Assembly: GCA_947628105.1 (NCBI GenBank)
Contig: CANQYN010000049.1
Span: 1-7,798, forward strand
DNA: 7,798 bases
Direction of reading: 5' to 3'
From: an uncultured Bacilli bacterium
Lineage (GTDB): Bacteria > Bacillota_I > Bacilli_A > RF39 > UBA660
The notes beneath the pieces are model-generated. The model did not search any database, was not told where the DNA came from, and was given only the letters and a program-made list of their open reading frames with translations. Shown here in pieces: positions 6,554-7,798 of the stretch (the first letter of the stretch is position 1; every line of letters starts with the position of its first letter). The position numbers and the translations under genes were made by a program.

Positions 6554-7651
6554 TTAATTCTCCTTAGTAAAAAATTCATTTAACCATATAGAAGGATAGC
6601 CTAAATATTTAATATGAAATTTATAGACACCTAGTATATTCTTTTTTGAAAGTTTTATATAATCTATCGTATTATTGGCATCTCCTTTGGTAATATAATA
6701 TTCATTTATACTTACCACTCGATGAACAATAATTTGTCTTTCATATTGAAAGACAATAATATCTCCTGGTAAAATATTTTTTTCTTTTTCATAAACGACA
6801 ACATCTCCTCTTCTAAAAGTAGGATTCATGCTATTGGATAGAATAGCTATAGGTTGATAATGAAATAGTCCAAGCATAAATGATACTAATAGAATAGAAA
6901 TAATAATAGTGAAAGGATAGATAGTTATTGATACATTTGTAAAAAGTTTCCTAGTTTTGTCTCTAACAATAAAGTATTTAAGTAAATAGTAAATAAAAAA
7001 AACTTTGATGATTGCAAAAGATCCTTCAATAAACCAATTACTATAAGGAATAACTGGTAAAAAAATGGTAGGGATTTCATTAAAAAGTCTAATAACTATA
7101 GGAATATCATAGTGGGAATTTAAAGATAGATAAGAAAATAAAATATTTTGAGCAATAATTGGTATAATTATAGAAATAAAATAATGGAAAAAAATAATAT
7201 TATGAGAAAGGACAAAAGCTTTAAAATTAATCTCACTTATGATAATAATAATAATAGTTATTAAAACCGTAATCTTAAAATAATGTTTATTACTTTTAAT
7301 AAGCTTATAACGTAATGTTTCAATACCATATATAGGTAAAATTACTTTCCACAAATTTTTAAGAATATTACTGAAAGTATGATTATAAGGACTTTTATTA
7401 AAACCTAAAATAAAACCACTAGCTAAATAAAGAATGAAAAAAATAATAGATATAATTAAAGTGAATTTAATTTCTTTTTTCTTTGGTAAATTTAAATCTT
7501 GGTGATAAAAAAGAATTAGAAAACTTAACCAAAATAATGGGTAAAAAATGTAAATATAAAAATTATTAGTATATAAAAAGATATGGCTTAATGTATAAAT
7601 GATTAATAGAAAAAACAAATGCTTATTTTTAAGAATTTTCTTTTTGAACAT
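6554..7651 (-). CDS. Signal peptidase I, ER/SipW type, with large N-terminal membrane domain
   Basis: A 365-residue membrane protease of family S26, predicted to remove signal peptides on the outer face of the membrane. The catalytic domain is C-terminal. IAILSNSMNPTFRRGDVVVYEK carries nucleophile Ser274 before Met275. PGDIIVF is at 295-301. VHRVV has His310 where bacterial-type enzymes carry Lys, as in SipW and the archaeal/ER enzymes. TKGDANNTID gives Asp324 and Asp330 as acid candidates. Residues 1-265 hold about seven to eight membrane segments (near 11-28, 32-49, 62-83, 125-142, 147-175, 188-203, 207-228, 242-264), whereas SipW itself has about two and ~190 residues. The N-terminal domain includes NEIPTIFLPVIPYSNWFIEG. 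The start overlaps the upstream exported-protein gene by 23 bases, with a weak AGGGA site (7661-7665). It is co-transcribed with the DUF5305 gene. Confidence 0.9.
   Translation of the reverse strand: MFKKKILKNKHLFFLLIIYTLSHIFLYTNNFYIYIFYPLFWLSFLILFYHQDLNLPKKKEIKFTLIISIIFFILYLASGFILGFNKSPYNHTFSNILKNLWKVILPIYGIETLRYKLIKSNKHYFKITVLITIIIIIISEINFKAFVLSHNIIFFHYFISIIIPIIAQNILFSYLSLNSHYDIPIVIRLFNEIPTIFLPVIPYSNWFIEGSFAIIKVFFIYYLLKYFIVRDKTRKLFTNVSITIYPFTIIISILLVSFMLGLFHYQPIAILSNSMNPTFRRGDVVVYEKEKNILPGDIIVFQYERQIIVHRVVSINEYYITKGDANNTIDYIKLSKKNILGVYKFHIKYLGYPSIWLNEFFTKEN
6560..6565 (-). promoter_or_regulatory. Ribosome site for DUF5305, inside the peptidase gene
   Basis: AAGGAG on the complement strand lies within the last codons (Lys-Glu) of the signal peptidase, 7 bases from a TTG start at 6552. 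The peptidase stop (6554-6556) is between them, one base from the TTG. This is a standard arrangement for coupled translation and decides the start over the ATG at 6579. Confidence 0.75.
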
Positions 7652-7798
7652 ATTGAATTATCCCTGTTAATGTTTTAGTTTTAACATCTGGAACACTTTT
7701 AGTACTTTTAACATAAGTTACCATAATATTGAAAGTAGTTGAATCACCAGCATTTAAATCCTTCTTAAGTTCAGAAGTAGTATAGTTAATCTCTTTGA
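7629..7798 (-). CDS. C-terminus of a probable exported protein (partial)
   Basis: The last 55 residues of a gene that enters from the right window edge and ends at TAA (complement of 7629-7631), overlapping the signal peptidase start by 23 bases. The peptide reads as a beta-sandwich end: SELKKDLNAGDSTTFNIMV then TYVKSTKSVP, finishing LTGIIQYVQK. The phrase L-N-A-G-D-S-T-T-F-N-I-x-V-T-Y is typical of C-terminal strands of exported proteins processed by SipW-type peptidases (TasA/CalY-like and 'alternate signal-mediated exported protein' groups). Position and overlap make it the likely substrate of the adjacent peptidase. The signal peptide, length and true family lie outside the window, so the name is tentative. 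Confidence 0.55.
   Translation of the reverse strand, partial: KEINYTTSELKKDLNAGDSTTFNIMVTYVKSTKSVPDVKTKTLTGIIQYVQKENS

Noticed and set aside
7232..7262. ATA/ATT tandem repeats in the signal peptidase gene
   Set aside because: They encode a poly-isoleucine membrane helix, an expected result of AT-rich codons and hydrophobicity, not a separate repeat element.
1..7798. Mycoplasma-type code (TGA as Trp)
   Set aside because: Tryptophans checked are TGG, no reading frame needs a TGA to be read through, and HelD ends TGA-TAA.

Overview
The window is very AT-rich, roughly a quarter G+C by eye. It has strong purine-rich Shine-Dalgarno sites, TATAAT-type promoters and hairpin-plus-T-run terminators, which points to a low-GC Bacillota or a Mollicutes-related gut lineage such as the RF39/Erysipelotrichia groups. 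Every tryptophan I checked is TGG, and HelD ends TGA-TAA, so nothing calls for a Mycoplasma genetic code. No tRNA, rRNA, CRISPR array, insertion sequence or integrase was seen.

The left two thirds (1-5534, mostly + strand) looks like a region of gene flux. It holds single genes with their own signals, separated by gene debris. In order: the cut-off end of a DUF2207-type membrane protein with a terminator over its stop; an HD-domain (YfbR/HDDC2-like) nucleotidase; an unrecognised 81-residue basic protein with a very good promoter and ribosome site; a GNAT acetyltransferase on the - strand; a gap with a possible gene fragment; an alpha/beta hydrolase; a HelD-family superfamily 1 ATPase ending in a clean terminator; and, starting inside that terminator, the C-terminal half of a second HD-domain protein that has lost its HD motif and start.

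The right third (5609-7798, - strand) is a compact operon running right to left. It contains the C-terminus of a probable exported protein, an ER/SipW-type signal peptidase I with a large multi-pass N-terminal membrane domain, and a DUF5305-type bitopic membrane protein. The first two genes overlap by 23 nt. The third most likely starts at a TTG one base after the peptidase stop, with its ribosome site inside the peptidase gene. A 15-bp hairpin closes the operon and could serve both strands. The layout suggests a dedicated export-and-processing module for one secreted or matrix-type protein, and it is the most interesting system here.

The + strand genes do not form an obvious pathway. The nucleotidase, acetyltransferase and hydrolase are small-molecule enzymes of unknown specificity, and HelD is expected to act on RNA polymerase.
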